A stretch of DNA of 64,000 bases, taken from the NCBI RefSeq assembly GCF_002899675.1, contig NZ_PKUU01000020.1, forward strand, positions 62,001-126,000, read 5' to 3'. Source of the stretch: Clostridium sp. chh4-2 (lineage in GTDB: Bacteria > Bacillota > Clostridia > Lachnospirales > Lachnospiraceae). The notes under the pieces were generated by a model. That model was not told where the DNA came from. It searched no databases and saw nothing but the letters and a program-made list of their open reading frames with translations. This document shows, in pieces, positions 50,897 to 60,032 of this stretch. The position numbers were made by a program, and so were the translations under genes. Within the stretch, counting starts at the first letter, position 1, and every line of letters starts with the position of its first letter.

Positions 50897-53197
50897 ATGA
50901 ATTATTATGTTTATGACCGTCCCGCCGGTACGGCGAGTTCAGAAAATCCACCCCGTTTTACATGGATGCCAAAGGGAGAGGAGACAACATACCGGATCGA
51001 AGTGTATGATTCCAGCCATCAGCTGCGGTATGAATTCGACCCGGTTCCCATCAATTTCTTTACGCCTGACATACTGATGGAGCCGGGCAGTTATACCTAC
51101 CGGGTCTTATCCGGAAACCGGGAAATTGTTCCGGAAAAAGCATTTTCCATCCGGGAAAATGCATCTGAAACCCCATTGCCGAGAAGGGCCGGCCGCTATG
51201 ATGCGATTAAAAGCCACCCGCGTATCTGGCTCAGTGAATCGGATATCCCCATATTGAGATCCAGGGTGAACGACGATCTGAAACCTTACTGGGAGCGGTT
51301 CATGGAAACCGGCGTCCGCCCCTGGCTCTCCATGCCTCCTCACACGGAACCCCTGCCTTATCCAAATGGCAGGCGCGTGATTCCCATCTGGAGAAAGATG
51401 TACACCGACTGCCAGGAAGCTCTGTATGCGGTAAAACATTGTGCGGTGGCATATAAGGCAACAGGGAACCCGGAATATCTGGCCGCATCAAAGCGCTGGC
51501 TTTTAGCCATTGCGGATTGGGATACGGACGGCCCTACGGCCCGGTCCTACAACGACGAATCATCTTTCCGCATCACAACTGCTCTTGCGTGGGGGTATGA
51601 CTGGCTGTATGAGGAACTCACTCCTTCGGAAAGAGAAAAAGTGAAGGGAGTTCTGCTTACAAGAGGGCGGGAGCTGTACAATTATGTGAGAGAACAGATT
51701 CAGATCCACATCCGTCTTTTGGACAGCCACGGAGTCCGTTCCCTTTCCATGACCCTGGTTCCGGCCGCGCTGGCCCTGTACGGGGAGGAACCGGAAGCGG
51801 AGCAGTGGCTTAATTATACAATTGAATATTTCTTCACAATCTTTACCCCATGGGGAGGCGACGACGGAGGCTGGGCGGAAGGCCCGACTTACTGGCAGAG
51901 CGGAGTATCCTTTTTTACGGAAGCCATCAGCCTTATAAAAAAAGCCACCGGGCTGGACGTTTTCAAACGCCCGTTTTTTAAAAATACCGGGGATTTCATT
52001 TTGAATACATACTGCCAGGATCTTCGTTTCATGGCATTTGGAGATATGTCCGATCTTGGGGATTATCCGGGGCTGAAGGCCGGATACACCATGAGAATAT
52101 TGAGCGCGGCCAGCGGTTCCCCCAACAGAGGCCGGTACGCCTGGTACTATAATCAGGCTTTGGAACGGGGGAAGGGAACAGAGGGAATGTTTTATAATTA
52201 CGGATGGTGGAATTTTGATTTCGACGAATTATTTTTCCACATGCTTTATGAACCGGTTCCATGCGAAACTCCTGCCCCTGCTATGTCGGTAAAATGGTTT
52301 CATGACGTGGGATGGGTGTGTGTTCATAAGAATATGGCGGATGAAAAGAATCACCTGGCCTTTTACTTCAAGTCCAGCCCCTACGGTTCCGTCAGCCACA
52401 GCCATGGCGATCAAAATGCGTTCGTGCTTCACGCATTTGGAGAGCCGTTAGCCATCCAGTCCGGTTACTATATCGGTTTCTGGAGTTCCATGCACACGCA
52501 GTGGAGACGTCACACTAAGTCCAAAAACGCCGTGCTCATAGGCGGAAAGGGCCAGTTTGCCACGCTGCGCCAGAATACGGTGGCCGAAGAGAGAAACGGC
52601 TCCGCCAAATCTCAGTTTGACAGCCTGATGGCCGCCAACGGAACGGTTGAAGAGTGTACCGTGCGGGATGGCTGCGTCTATATCACCGGAGATGCAGCCA
52701 ATGCCTATCAAAAGACAGTGCCGGGCCTTCGTTCCATCAAACGCCATGTGATGTTTATCGCGGAGACGTTTTTTGTCATTGTTGATGAGATCGAGCTGTC
52801 TCAGGCGGAACCGGTGGATTGGCTGCTTCATGGGCTTCATCCGTTTACATTGGGGGACAACCGTTTTTCGCTTGTTCACAATGGAGTTGGCCTGGAAGTC
52901 CAGTTTGCAGGCTGTGTTATGAACATGGAACAGAGTAATGAATTTGAAGGTGTGGACCAGGAAGAAATCGAAGGTCTGGCAGAACAATGGCATCTGAAAG
53001 CGACCACATCAGAAGCCGGATGCAGCCACAGAATTGTATCGCTTCTCTATCCGTTTAAAGAAGAATCCAGGGAAAATCTTGTCCTGGAGGTGGTGCAGGA
53101 ATGTGACGGCGATGAGATGAATATCTGTGTCAGAGTGGAAAACGGAAGGGAATATTATATAGAGAAACGGCATGGAAAGTATGACTGCCGCTGTTGA
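50897..53197 (+). CDS. Heparinase II/III-family polysaccharide lyase-like protein
   Basis: 766-residue protein. Residues ~1-95 form an N-terminal beta domain (DUF4962 type; SENPPRFTWMPKG), ~95-430 an alpha toroid with WGYDWLYEELTPSERE and WAEGPTYWQSGV, and ~440-760 the Hepar_II_III beta-sandwich with SPYGSVSHSHGDQNAFVLHA near 495. Family members cleave uronic-acid polysaccharides (heparan, alginate, chondroitin). There is no signal peptide, so it would act on imported oligosaccharides or be released otherwise. A terminator follows. The two sulfatases upstream could in principle serve the same substrate, but they lie 35 kb away in another operon. Confidence 0.87.
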   Translation: MNYYVYDRPAGTASSENPPRFTWMPKGEETTYRIEVYDSSHQLRYEFDPVPINFFTPDILMEPGSYTYRVLSGNREIVPEKAFSIRENASETPLPRRAGRYDAIKSHPRIWLSESDIPILRSRVNDDLKPYWERFMETGVRPWLSMPPHTEPLPYPNGRRVIPIWRKMYTDCQEALYAVKHCAVAYKATGNPEYLAASKRWLLAIADWDTDGPTARSYNDESSFRITTALAWGYDWLYEELTPSEREKVKGVLLTRGRELYNYVREQIQIHIRLLDSHGVRSLSMTLVPAALALYGEEPEAEQWLNYTIEYFFTIFTPWGGDDGGWAEGPTYWQSGVSFFTEAISLIKKATGLDVFKRPFFKNTGDFILNTYCQDLRFMAFGDMSDLGDYPGLKAGYTMRILSAASGSPNRGRYAWYYNQALERGKGTEGMFYNYGWWNFDFDELFFHMLYEPVPCETPAPAMSVKWFHDVGWVCVHKNMADEKNHLAFYFKSSPYGSVSHSHGDQNAFVLHAFGEPLAIQSGYYIGFWSSMHTQWRRHTKSKNAVLIGGKGQFATLRQNTVAEERNGSAKSQFDSLMAANGTVEECTVRDGCVYITGDAANAYQKTVPGLRSIKRHVMFIAETFFVIVDEIELSQAEPVDWLLHGLHPFTLGDNRFSLVHNGVGLEVQFAGCVMNMEQSNEFEGVDQEEIEGLAEQWHLKATTSEAGCSHRIVSLLYPFKEESRENLVLEVVQECDGDEMNICVRVENGREYYIEKRHGKYDCRC

Positions 53198-53220
53198 TGA
53201 ATTTTTCTTCAGTTTTATAG

Positions 53221-53270
53221 AAAATCTGTCAGAACCGGACTGTATATAGTCTGGTTCTGACGGATTTTTT
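53221..53270 (+). terminator. Terminator after the heparinase-like gene
   Basis: Near-perfect 20-bp stem AAATCTGTCAGAACCGGACT with loop GTATAT and complementary arm, ending in TTTTTT. Confidence 0.92.
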
Positions 53271-53522
53271 AATTTCATAAATGTAGTATGAAGCAGAGAG
53301 GAGAAAGTCAAGCAAAGCGGGAGCGGGGATAAAGAGCATAGTACTGCAATAGGGATAGCCATACATGCCGCCACTGAAAGAAGGACCTCCACAGTTGATA
53401 ACCTTTTCGATGTTTTTCATGGCAACCGTTGACTTTTAAACTTTAAAGCGTATAATAAAATGTAAACAAGAATAAATAATTAAAAACAAGAATGAATACG
53501 ATAAAATGGCAGGAGATATTTT
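53271..53522. other. Spacer between heparinase-like and PHP genes
   Basis: No supported gene. A minus-strand reading at 53229-53420 gives a hydrophobic peptide starting MKNIEKVINCGGPSFSGG, but it lacks a ribosome site and runs through the terminator; I do not call it. Confidence 0.45.
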
Positions 53523-54332
53523 ATGGTTGATGCGCATGTGCATTTGGAAAAGGGGAACTATGATATTGAATGGGTAAAGGAATTCATCAATTACGCTTTA
53601 GAGAGAAATATAGATGAGATCTACTTTTTGGAACACACTCATATCTTCAAAGAATGTGAGAATTTATATTATGAGATGTCTCATTATAACGCTTATCAAA
53701 GCCAATGGTACGGGAAGAAAGCGGAAAAGGCAAGACCATTAAAAGACTATATCGACTTGATAGAGAGTATGAAAAAAGAAACGGTTCCAATTAAACTTAA
53801 ATTCGGACTGGAGGTGTGCTATTCACCGGAGCATGAAAAAGATATAGAAGTGATAAAGGCAATGTATCCCTTTGACTTCCTTGTAGGTTCAATCCATTTT
53901 ATCGATGGATGGGCATTCAGTCATTCAAAGCAGAAGTGGCATAAGGAAGATTATAACATGCCGGATTTATATAAACGTTACTATCAGCTGATGTGTCAAC
54001 TGATTGACAGCAATTTATTTTCCGGGCTGGCACATCCCAATTCCTTGCAGTGTTTTGGCGCATATCCGGAAGGCGATTACAGCGCTGACTATGATAAAAT
54101 TGCCGGAAAGCTGAGAAAAAATCACATGTATATAGAAGAAAGCAGCGGTTTAGCTATTAACTATGGCGATCCGGAATTAGGGATGAACATAGGAATGTTG
54201 AATTGCATGCTGTGCCGAAACGTAAAGGTTTTGACCGCATCTGACGCCCATGTACCCTGTAATGTGGGAAAATTAGTGCGGGAGATGAACGGTTTGATTG
54301 AAAAGGCGAGACTGAGAATACATGGCGCATAG
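53523..54332 (+). CDS. PHP-domain phosphatase (histidinol-phosphatase-like)
   Basis: 269-residue PHP-family phosphoesterase. Metal ligands are visible: VDAHVHLE at residues 2-9, FLEHTHI near 38, GLEVCYS near 98, GSIHF near 125, GLAHPN near 170 and TASDAHVP near 240. This arrangement matches HisJ-type histidinol phosphatases and related sugar-phosphate or nucleotide phosphatases. No histidine-biosynthesis genes are nearby, so the role is uncertain. ATG after GCAGGAG. Convergent with the HAD gene. Confidence 0.85.
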   Translation: MVDAHVHLEKGNYDIEWVKEFINYALERNIDEIYFLEHTHIFKECENLYYEMSHYNAYQSQWYGKKAEKARPLKDYIDLIESMKKETVPIKLKFGLEVCYSPEHEKDIEVIKAMYPFDFLVGSIHFIDGWAFSHSKQKWHKEDYNMPDLYKRYYQLMCQLIDSNLFSGLAHPNSLQCFGAYPEGDYSADYDKIAGKLRKNHMYIEESSGLAINYGDPELGMNIGMLNCMLCRNVKVLTASDAHVPCNVGKLVREMNGLIEKARLRIHGA

Positions 54333-54380
54333 GGGGCAGTCTGGAAGGCATAGGGGAAAGGAAATATAAGTAATAATTTC

Positions 54381-55175
54381 CTATATTATCTTCAGTTCTG
54401 AAAGTGCATGATAAATCCCATCATGGCTGTTATCCAAGGTATGCAGACGGATTCTCTTTTTTAGTTCATCAGGGGCATTGCCCATCAAAAATCCATGTCC
54501 CGCCAATTCCAGCATTTCAGCATCATTATAATTGTCGCCAAAAGCTATGGCATCCGATAATTTGAAATCCCATATAGAACTCAATGTCCGGATTGCAGCA
54601 GCTTTCGTAATGCCTTTTTCCATAATTTCCAGCAGACTGTCGGAAGATTTGACAATCGAACAGTCGGGAAACGCCTCTTTCAGTTGTCGTTCTATGTCCA
54701 ATATCTCCCCAGGATTACAGATACATAGAATCTTACTGACTTCGCCGCCGGTTATGCAGTCCACAGAACCTTGTCTGGCATATGCCTTCACTTCAGCTTC
54801 TTCATTGATGATTCTTGGATCAGTTTTATCCTTTACAAACCATTCATCCAGGGAATAGATGCACCAGGCCAGGTCGAAATGTCGGTCTTCAATGAAATCT
54901 ATGATTTTCCCGGCATTTTCTTTTTTGATCCCTTTGTGAAAGAGCACATTTTTGTTCTCATCTAAAATTAATCCGCCGCTGTATGAAATAATAGGGCACT
55001 TGAAGTCATATTCCTCCAGGATTGGATAAATGCCGGAAGGGCTCCGGGCGGATATGATAACAAAAGGAATGTCTTTTTCCTTTAATTTTTTTATAGCTGT
55101 TTCGGTCAGAGGAGTTATTTTATATTCGGGGTTTAACAAGGTGCCGTCTATATCACTGAAAACGATTGTATTCAT
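54381..55175 (-). CDS. Cof-type HAD-IIB phosphatase
   Basis: 264-residue HAD hydrolase. Motif I SDIDGTLLNPE holds the nucleophile Asp near residue 7, motif II is VIISARS near 42, the motif III Lys lies near 187 (GITKAAAIRTL) and motif IV is IAFGDNYNDAEML near 208. The IIB cap lies between. These enzymes dephosphorylate sugar phosphates or cofactors such as FMN or PLP. The ATG at 55175 has GAGG about 9 nt upstream; a longer in-frame version begins in non-homologous sequence. The 289-bp hairpin C lies 130 nt upstream. Confidence 0.9.
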   Translation of the reverse strand: MNTIVFSDIDGTLLNPEYKITPLTETAIKKLKEKDIPFVIISARSPSGIYPILEEYDFKCPIISYSGGLILDENKNVLFHKGIKKENAGKIIDFIEDRHFDLAWCIYSLDEWFVKDKTDPRIINEEAEVKAYARQGSVDCITGGEVSKILCICNPGEILDIERQLKEAFPDCSIVKSSDSLLEIMEKGITKAAAIRTLSSIWDFKLSDAIAFGDNYNDAEMLELAGHGFLMGNAPDELKKRIRLHTLDNSHDGIYHALSELKII

Positions 55176-55305
55176 TTGGTATAACCTCATCTTTCGGTTT
55201 GAGCTGGTCTTATATATGGCTATTACTATTTTATCATATTTATAGTAGCACAAATGCAATTGTTTATCTACAGTCCAAAAAATGAGGGCAACCTTCTCAA
55301 TAAGC

Positions 55306-55594
55306 GTTACTGTTCACGGCTCCTGGGGCCTCGCCGTCTGGTCCGGCTTTGCGCGGTATATACAGCCTTTCCTGTGACTTTGCAGGGCATTAGCAATTCT
55401 TAACGCGCAGAATTTTTCGTTCAAGGGAAATGTCCACCTGTTTGAGCGTCAGCGAGTTTGGGCATTTCCCTTGGTTTTTAGAAAAATCCTGCACGTTTAG
55501 AAGTGCTTATGCCCGAAACCGGAACAGGAACGGCTGTATATACCGCACGGAGCCGGACCAGACGGCAGAGGCCCCAGGAGCCATGAACAGTAAC
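55306..55594. repeat. Long hairpin element C
   Basis: 289-bp imperfect palindrome. The outer arms match over ~68 bp with about six differences, from GTTACTGTTCA and CGGCTCCTGGGGCCTC through CCGTCTGGTCCGGCT to GCGGTATATACAGCC. Inner helices continue the stem: GGGCAT...ATGCCC, GCAGAATTTTTC/GAAAAATCCTGC and AAGGGAAATG/CATTTCCCTT, capped by a loop around GAGCGTCAGCGAG. It begins 11 nt beyond the UroD-like stop (minus strand). Same size class as elements A and B, but no sequence in common with them. Confidence 0.85.
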
Positions 55595-55605
55595 CAACAA
55601 GCCTC

Positions 55606-56745
55606 CTACATTCCGGCCCCTCTTTTAGCCCCCTTCAGCATCGCCTTCACATTCTCAACCGGCGTGCCGATTTCCAGATAGTCAGAGCAGGCAAAGATAT
55701 AATGCGCCCCCTGTTTTCCAACCATCATCTGTTCATAAGCCGCCTGTTCAATCTCATCCGGCGTTCCTTCCTTTAAGAAATGTACCTGGTCAAAATTCCC
55801 TGAAAGAATCAGATTATCGCCAAAATACGCTTTTGCTTCCGCCAGCACGTTATCCCCCTGGGGTTTAGGCGATACCGTTTCCCAAACCGTAATCCCCAGT
55901 TCGGTATAAGAAGGATACAGCTGCGTCGCATTGCCGCAGTTATGGTAAATCGTGGGCTTGCCCGCATCGATCAGAACCTGAATGGCCCTTCGCTCGTAAG
56001 GGAGCACAAATTCCTCAAAATAGTCATTGCCCATAATTGCCCCATTTGCGATATTTCCCTGGATTCCCACCGCGTCGAACTCGCTTTTAGCAAAGATCTT
56101 GTAATCCTCTGCTACCATGTCCGTAAAAAAGTTCATATAATCGCAGTAATAATCCTCGTCCGTCAGCGCGTCGCACAGCATATCCTGCACATCCATATAG
56201 GTTGCAACCAAATTGTACACGCCGCCGATGGCCCACGGGCATGTGATTCCCAAATCCCCGACCGTTTCTTTGGAGATACGGCCCTGTTCCAAGATGTGAT
56301 CGATATCCTGCTGTTCTCTTTTCGGACAATATTTTTTAAACAGGTTAAAATCCTCTTCCGACTTAATCATATATTCCACTGTGCTGAAATGGATACCGCT
56401 TAAAATCTTTTCATTGTATTCAGCTGCCTCCACCTGCTTTAATTCCCCTTCCGGAGTTTTAATGGTGGTGGTTCTCACATAGTTGCTGCCCACTTTTTCT
56501 TTTGTCTCGCTGACTTCCCAGTTTTCAAAGCTTCTCTGTACGAAATAGGGGGTAGGGTTTACATACTGCCTGGTAATCAGGTCAAAATCCAGCTCCTTTG
56601 CCAGTTCAACCGCATCATATAAGCGGCTGGTATCTTTCTTATTAAAATAGTAGGACAGATATTCTTCCTGCACAAAGGGGCTGACCGGAATCCTGTCCGG
56701 CGTCTCCCCTCTTAATACACATAATAAACGTTCTCTCGATGTCAT
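55606..56745 (-). CDS. Uroporphyrinogen-decarboxylase-fold methyltransferase-like protein
   Basis: 379-residue URO-D superfamily protein (MtaA/CmuA-type branch). It opens MTSRERLLCVLRGETPDRIP, the usual start of these proteins, and has the zinc-type His-x-Cys motif in YHNCGNATQL near residue 265 with a later Cys in FACSDYLE near 357. In this branch the protein transfers a methyl group between a corrinoid protein and a thiol acceptor. No corrinoid protein is seen in the window. Last gene of a six-gene operon (two cupins, TRAP DctPQM, this gene), so the imported compound may be methylated. ATG after AAAGGAG. Confidence 0.85.
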   Translation of the reverse strand: MTSRERLLCVLRGETPDRIPVSPFVQEEYLSYYFNKKDTSRLYDAVELAKELDFDLITRQYVNPTPYFVQRSFENWEVSETKEKVGSNYVRTTTIKTPEGELKQVEAAEYNEKILSGIHFSTVEYMIKSEEDFNLFKKYCPKREQQDIDHILEQGRISKETVGDLGITCPWAIGGVYNLVATYMDVQDMLCDALTDEDYYCDYMNFFTDMVAEDYKIFAKSEFDAVGIQGNIANGAIMGNDYFEEFVLPYERRAIQVLIDAGKPTIYHNCGNATQLYPSYTELGITVWETVSPKPQGDNVLAEAKAYFGDNLILSGNFDQVHFLKEGTPDEIEQAAYEQMMVGKQGAHYIFACSDYLEIGTPVENVKAMLKGAKRGAGM

Positions 56746-56757
56746 AAATAATCTCCT

Positions 56758-58044
56758 TTAATATATCAGATTCACAAGTCCGGTTGAAAAGCCGGGAATA
56801 AATGTCAGAATCATCAGGCATATGAACAGCATCAGGTAAAATGGCAGCGATTCCTTCAGGAACTGCCTGATCTTACAATCCGTGATTCCGCAGGTAACAA
56901 ACATCAGTATTCCCATAGGCGGCGTCACCGCTCCTAAGGTTATGTTGAAAATGAACATCATCGCAAAATGGATATCGTCAATGCCATAGGCCCTGGCAAT
57001 CGGCGCCAGCAGCGGCACCAGAACGATCAGTGAGGCATTTCCTTCGATAAACATGCCGACCAGCAGCAGGAAGATGTTTACGATAATTAAAAATAAGTAT
57101 TTATTGTGGATGTGGGACACCATGAATTCGGTCAAGGTCTGAGGAATCTGCTCTTTGGTCAGAATCCAGGCGAAGGCCGATGCCGCGCCCACGATCAGCA
57201 TGATATTAGCAGTAGTGATGGCGGTTTCCTTAATGCTGTCCCGGATTCCCTTGGCGTCTATTTCTTTATAGCAGAGTCCCAGAATCAAAGCGTAAACCAA
57301 AGCCACCGAACCGGCTTCCGTAGGGGTGAAGATACCGATACGGATGCCTCCGATGATAATGATCGGAAGGCACAGAGGCAGCAGGGCAGGTTTAATGGCT
57401 GTACCCAGTTGGGCTGCCGTAATCCTTTCTTCCCGCAGCTTTTTATATCCTCTTTTTCTGGAGATGATGGATACCAGAATCATCATAGCGATGCAGAGCA
57501 GCCCGCCCGTGCTGATACCAGCCACAAACAGCTTGCCGATGGATACGCCGGAAATGGACCCGTAGACGATCATACCGATTCCCGGCGGAATTAACGGGGT
57601 TATCATGGATGACATGGCGGTCACTACCGTGGAAAATGGCCGGGAATAGCCTTTCTGTTCCATCTCAGGAACCAGCATTTTAGCTTCCATGGCCGCATCT
57701 GCGATATTGGACCCGGACAAGCCGCCCATCAGAGTGGATAAGAGCACATTTACCTGTGCCAGGCCGCCGTTCATCCTTCCTGTTACAACGCTGCAGAAAT
57801 CCATGATCCGTTTCGTAACGCCCGCATAATTCATCAGGATTCCGGCGCATACGAAGAATGGTATTGCCAGAAGAGGAATGCTTTCCATTCCCGAAACAAC
57901 CCGTTGGGCGATCATTTGGGAAGAAGTGGTTGTATTAAAGAAGAAATACACCACAGAGGCCGATAAGATGGACAGATACACCGGCATTTTCAAAAACAGA
58001 AAAATCAAAAGGATAATTGCGCATATTAAAACTGTATTATTCAT
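56758..58044 (-). CDS. dctM: TRAP transporter large permease (DctM)
   Basis: 428-residue membrane protein with about 12 helices. LSTLMGGLSGSNIADAAMEA near residue 100 and SSMITPLIPPGIGMIVYGS near 143 are DctM family motifs; MFIFNITLGAVTPPMGILMF near 362 is the second. Moves a carboxylate or other anion with Na+ or H+. ATG overlaps the dctQ stop by 8 nt; GGAGGAAGGAA precedes it. Twelve nt before the UroD-like gene. Confidence 0.93.
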   Translation of the reverse strand: MNNTVLICAIILLIFLFLKMPVYLSILSASVVYFFFNTTTSSQMIAQRVVSGMESIPLLAIPFFVCAGILMNYAGVTKRIMDFCSVVTGRMNGGLAQVNVLLSTLMGGLSGSNIADAAMEAKMLVPEMEQKGYSRPFSTVVTAMSSMITPLIPPGIGMIVYGSISGVSIGKLFVAGISTGGLLCIAMMILVSIISRKRGYKKLREERITAAQLGTAIKPALLPLCLPIIIIGGIRIGIFTPTEAGSVALVYALILGLCYKEIDAKGIRDSIKETAITTANIMLIVGAASAFAWILTKEQIPQTLTEFMVSHIHNKYLFLIIVNIFLLLVGMFIEGNASLIVLVPLLAPIARAYGIDDIHFAMMFIFNITLGAVTPPMGILMFVTCGITDCKIRQFLKESLPFYLMLFICLMILTFIPGFSTGLVNLIY

Positions 58045-58531
58045 TTCCTTCCTCCTTTTTCTTCTTTCCAAATACGGAACACCAGGTAGCATAAGTCATG
58101 TTGACAATCATCAAAAGGCTGCATATCGGAACGCAGGAGTAGATAAGCGCCCTGGAAATGTGCAGGATTTCAGTCGTCCGGTTCGTTTTATAAAGCTGCT
58201 GTACATAGACAATCCCTTTCTTAAACAGGTAGAAGAGAAGGGCTGCGGAAATGATATAGATCACCACTTCCAGCACCTTCTGAAATGTCTTCGGGAACAG
58301 ATCCACAACCATGTCCACACAGATCTGCTGTCCGTAACGGCAGGAAGCGCTTCCTGCAAACCAGATTGTCCATACAATCATGAATAACTGCATTTCTTCG
58401 CCCCATGTGTAGGGCGCATTAAAACAATATCTGGAAATTACGCCGGTAAATGTTATCAGGATCAGCACCACCAGGGTCACACAGGCGATATAAAGATCCA
58501 GATTAACAAAAAAATTAATCACTTTCTTCAT
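58037..58531 (-). CDS. dctQ: TRAP transporter small permease (DctQ)
   Basis: 164-residue membrane protein with four helices. FTGVISRYCFNAPYTWGEEM near residue 29-48 is the DctQ signature. Three in-frame ATGs (58543, 58534, 58531) are possible; the last is placed best after GGAGG. Pairs with DctM. Lies about 20 nt after dctP. Confidence 0.9.
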   Translation of the reverse strand: MKKVINFFVNLDLYIACVTLVVLILITFTGVISRYCFNAPYTWGEEMQLFMIVWTIWFAGSASCRYGQQICVDMVVDLFPKTFQKVLEVVIYIISAALLFYLFKKGIVYVQQLYKTNRTTEILHISRALIYSCVPICSLLMIVNMTYATWCSVFGKKKKEEGNE

Positions 58532-58552
58532 CATTTCCTCCATATTCCTGCA

Positions 58553-59653
58553 CTATCTTCCAAGAATATTCTTTACGGTTTCATAGTTATCAGCGGACCA
58601 TGTCTTTTTGAAATCATCCAGCTGGGCAAAGTTATCCGTCGCCTGTGCGAAATCGTCGGGATTGATCTCATACACGGTAACCCCTTTGGCTTTCATCTGC
58701 TCCAGCGCGTCCGCTGCCGCCTGGTCTACCAGCTCATTGAAATGGTCTGCCGCAGCTTCGCCGGATTCCAGAAACCATCCCTGCTGTTCAGGCGTCATCT
58801 GGTTAAATAAATCCTCTGAAAACAGCCAGGACGCATTGATATAAACGTGGCCTGTCAGGGTCAGATTGGTCACTACCTCGTGAAATGCATTGTTATAAAG
58901 CACATCCAGTGGATTTTCCACCGCATCGATCGTGCCCTGCTGAAGTGCTGTATACACATCGCTGAGCGCCATAGGGGTGGGATTTGCGCCCATTGCCACA
59001 AATGCGTCAACTTCGGCGGTGCTGTTTGGCGTTCTCACCTTCATGCCCTTGATGTCGTTCATGGACTGAACCGGTTTCTTGGAAAGCAGATGGCGGATTC
59101 CATATCTCCAGTTGTTGCTGACCAGATGAAGTCCCAGACCTTCCAGCTGGTTCACTTTGTCCTGATACCATTCGCTGTCATGCAGAGTATCAAAATCCTC
59201 CCAGCCATGAATTAAGAAAGGTGCAAATGTCACGTTAAAATCGTTGACGCCCATATCCGCATAGAAAGAATCATTACCGATGGTGATGATGGGATCGCCG
59301 GCAAGGGCCATATCGATGATCTGGTTTTTATTTCCCATCTGGCTGGACGGGTATAACGTCATAGTCATGGTACCGCCGCTCAGTTCTTCCAGTTTTTCTT
59401 TCCAGAACTGGCAGGCTAAGTCCACCGGCTCCCCAGGGTTATTCTCATAAGCGCACATGATTTCATAGGCGTCTGCCGCAACTTGGGTTTTAGCCCCTTC
59501 CTGATTATCCGAAGAAGCCGCGTCCCCGGCGCCTGCCGCTGTCGTTCCCGACGCAGCTGTTCCCGATGCCTGTGCGGTGTTTCCGCCGGAACATCCTGTC
59601 AGCAAACCTGCTGTTAAACCTGCCGCTAATACAACACTCAATAATTTTTTCAT
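58553..59653 (-). CDS. dctP: TRAP transporter substrate-binding lipoprotein (DctP)
   Basis: 366-residue extracytoplasmic receptor (PF03480). The lipobox LLTGCS places Cys near residue 21; a Gly/Ala/Ser linker follows. RTPNSTAEVDAFVAMGANPT near 207 contains the Arg that salt-bridges the ligand carboxylate in most DctP proteins, and ALQQGTIDAVENPLDVLYNN near 243 is the second signature. The ligand is therefore probably an organic acid. Preceded by GAGGAGAATGAG. Confidence 0.93.
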   Translation of the reverse strand: MKKLLSVVLAAGLTAGLLTGCSGGNTAQASGTAASGTTAAGAGDAASSDNQEGAKTQVAADAYEIMCAYENNPGEPVDLACQFWKEKLEELSGGTMTMTLYPSSQMGNKNQIIDMALAGDPIITIGNDSFYADMGVNDFNVTFAPFLIHGWEDFDTLHDSEWYQDKVNQLEGLGLHLVSNNWRYGIRHLLSKKPVQSMNDIKGMKVRTPNSTAEVDAFVAMGANPTPMALSDVYTALQQGTIDAVENPLDVLYNNAFHEVVTNLTLTGHVYINASWLFSEDLFNQMTPEQQGWFLESGEAAADHFNELVDQAAADALEQMKAKGVTVYEINPDDFAQATDNFAQLDDFKKTWSADNYETVKNILGR

Positions 59654-59682
59654 CTCATTCTCCTCACTTTTCTTTATTGGTT

Positions 59683-60018
59683 TTATGCCTGTGCGTGGAA
59701 CCAGAATACAACCACCGGTTCGTCTGCATTATCACTTTTCATCTGGTGCTCGGTGCCTGCCGGGGCGATAAAAGCCATATCCGGAACCAGTTCAAACTCC
59801 TCTTCCCCGATTCTGGCCCGGCCTTTTCCTGAAATCACATAAAATCCTTCCTGGTCATCATGAACTGCCGCCGGTGTGTAATCACAGGAACTGTAATAGC
59901 TGATTCCCGCCGCACACCCGTTGGTGCATCCCTGATTTTCTCCCAGCATCGGCCAGGAACCGTGACCATGTCCTGAAACAACTTTTTTTACATCACTTTT
60001 CTTAACATAACACGCCAT
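59683..60018 (-). CDS. Single-domain cupin protein
   Basis: 111-residue cupin. Metal-binding motif 1 is VHDDQEGFYVISGKG near residue 52-66, with His and Glu ligands kept, and motif 2 is PDMAFIAPAGTEHQM near 80. Small cupins in transporter operons often act as isomerases, lyase subunits or sensors. It follows the two-cupin gene by 14 nt and precedes dctP. AAAAGGAG before ATG. Function within the pathway unknown. Confidence 0.85.
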   Translation of the reverse strand: MACYVKKSDVKKVVSGHGHGSWPMLGENQGCTNGCAAGISYYSSCDYTPAAVHDDQEGFYVISGKGRARIGEEEFELVPDMAFIAPAGTEHQMKSDNADEPVVVFWFHAQA

Positions 60019-60032
60019 GTTCTTGCTCCTTT

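Noticed and set aside
50897-53197. Heparinase-like gene and the sulfatases as one glycosaminoglycan-degradation system
   Set aside because: They are 35 kb apart in different operons with unrelated transporters, and the proteins lack export signals.
53229-53420. Minus-strand 63-codon hydrophobic peptide
   Set aside because: No ribosome site, runs through the terminator stem, and no recognisable family; a chance frame is more likely.
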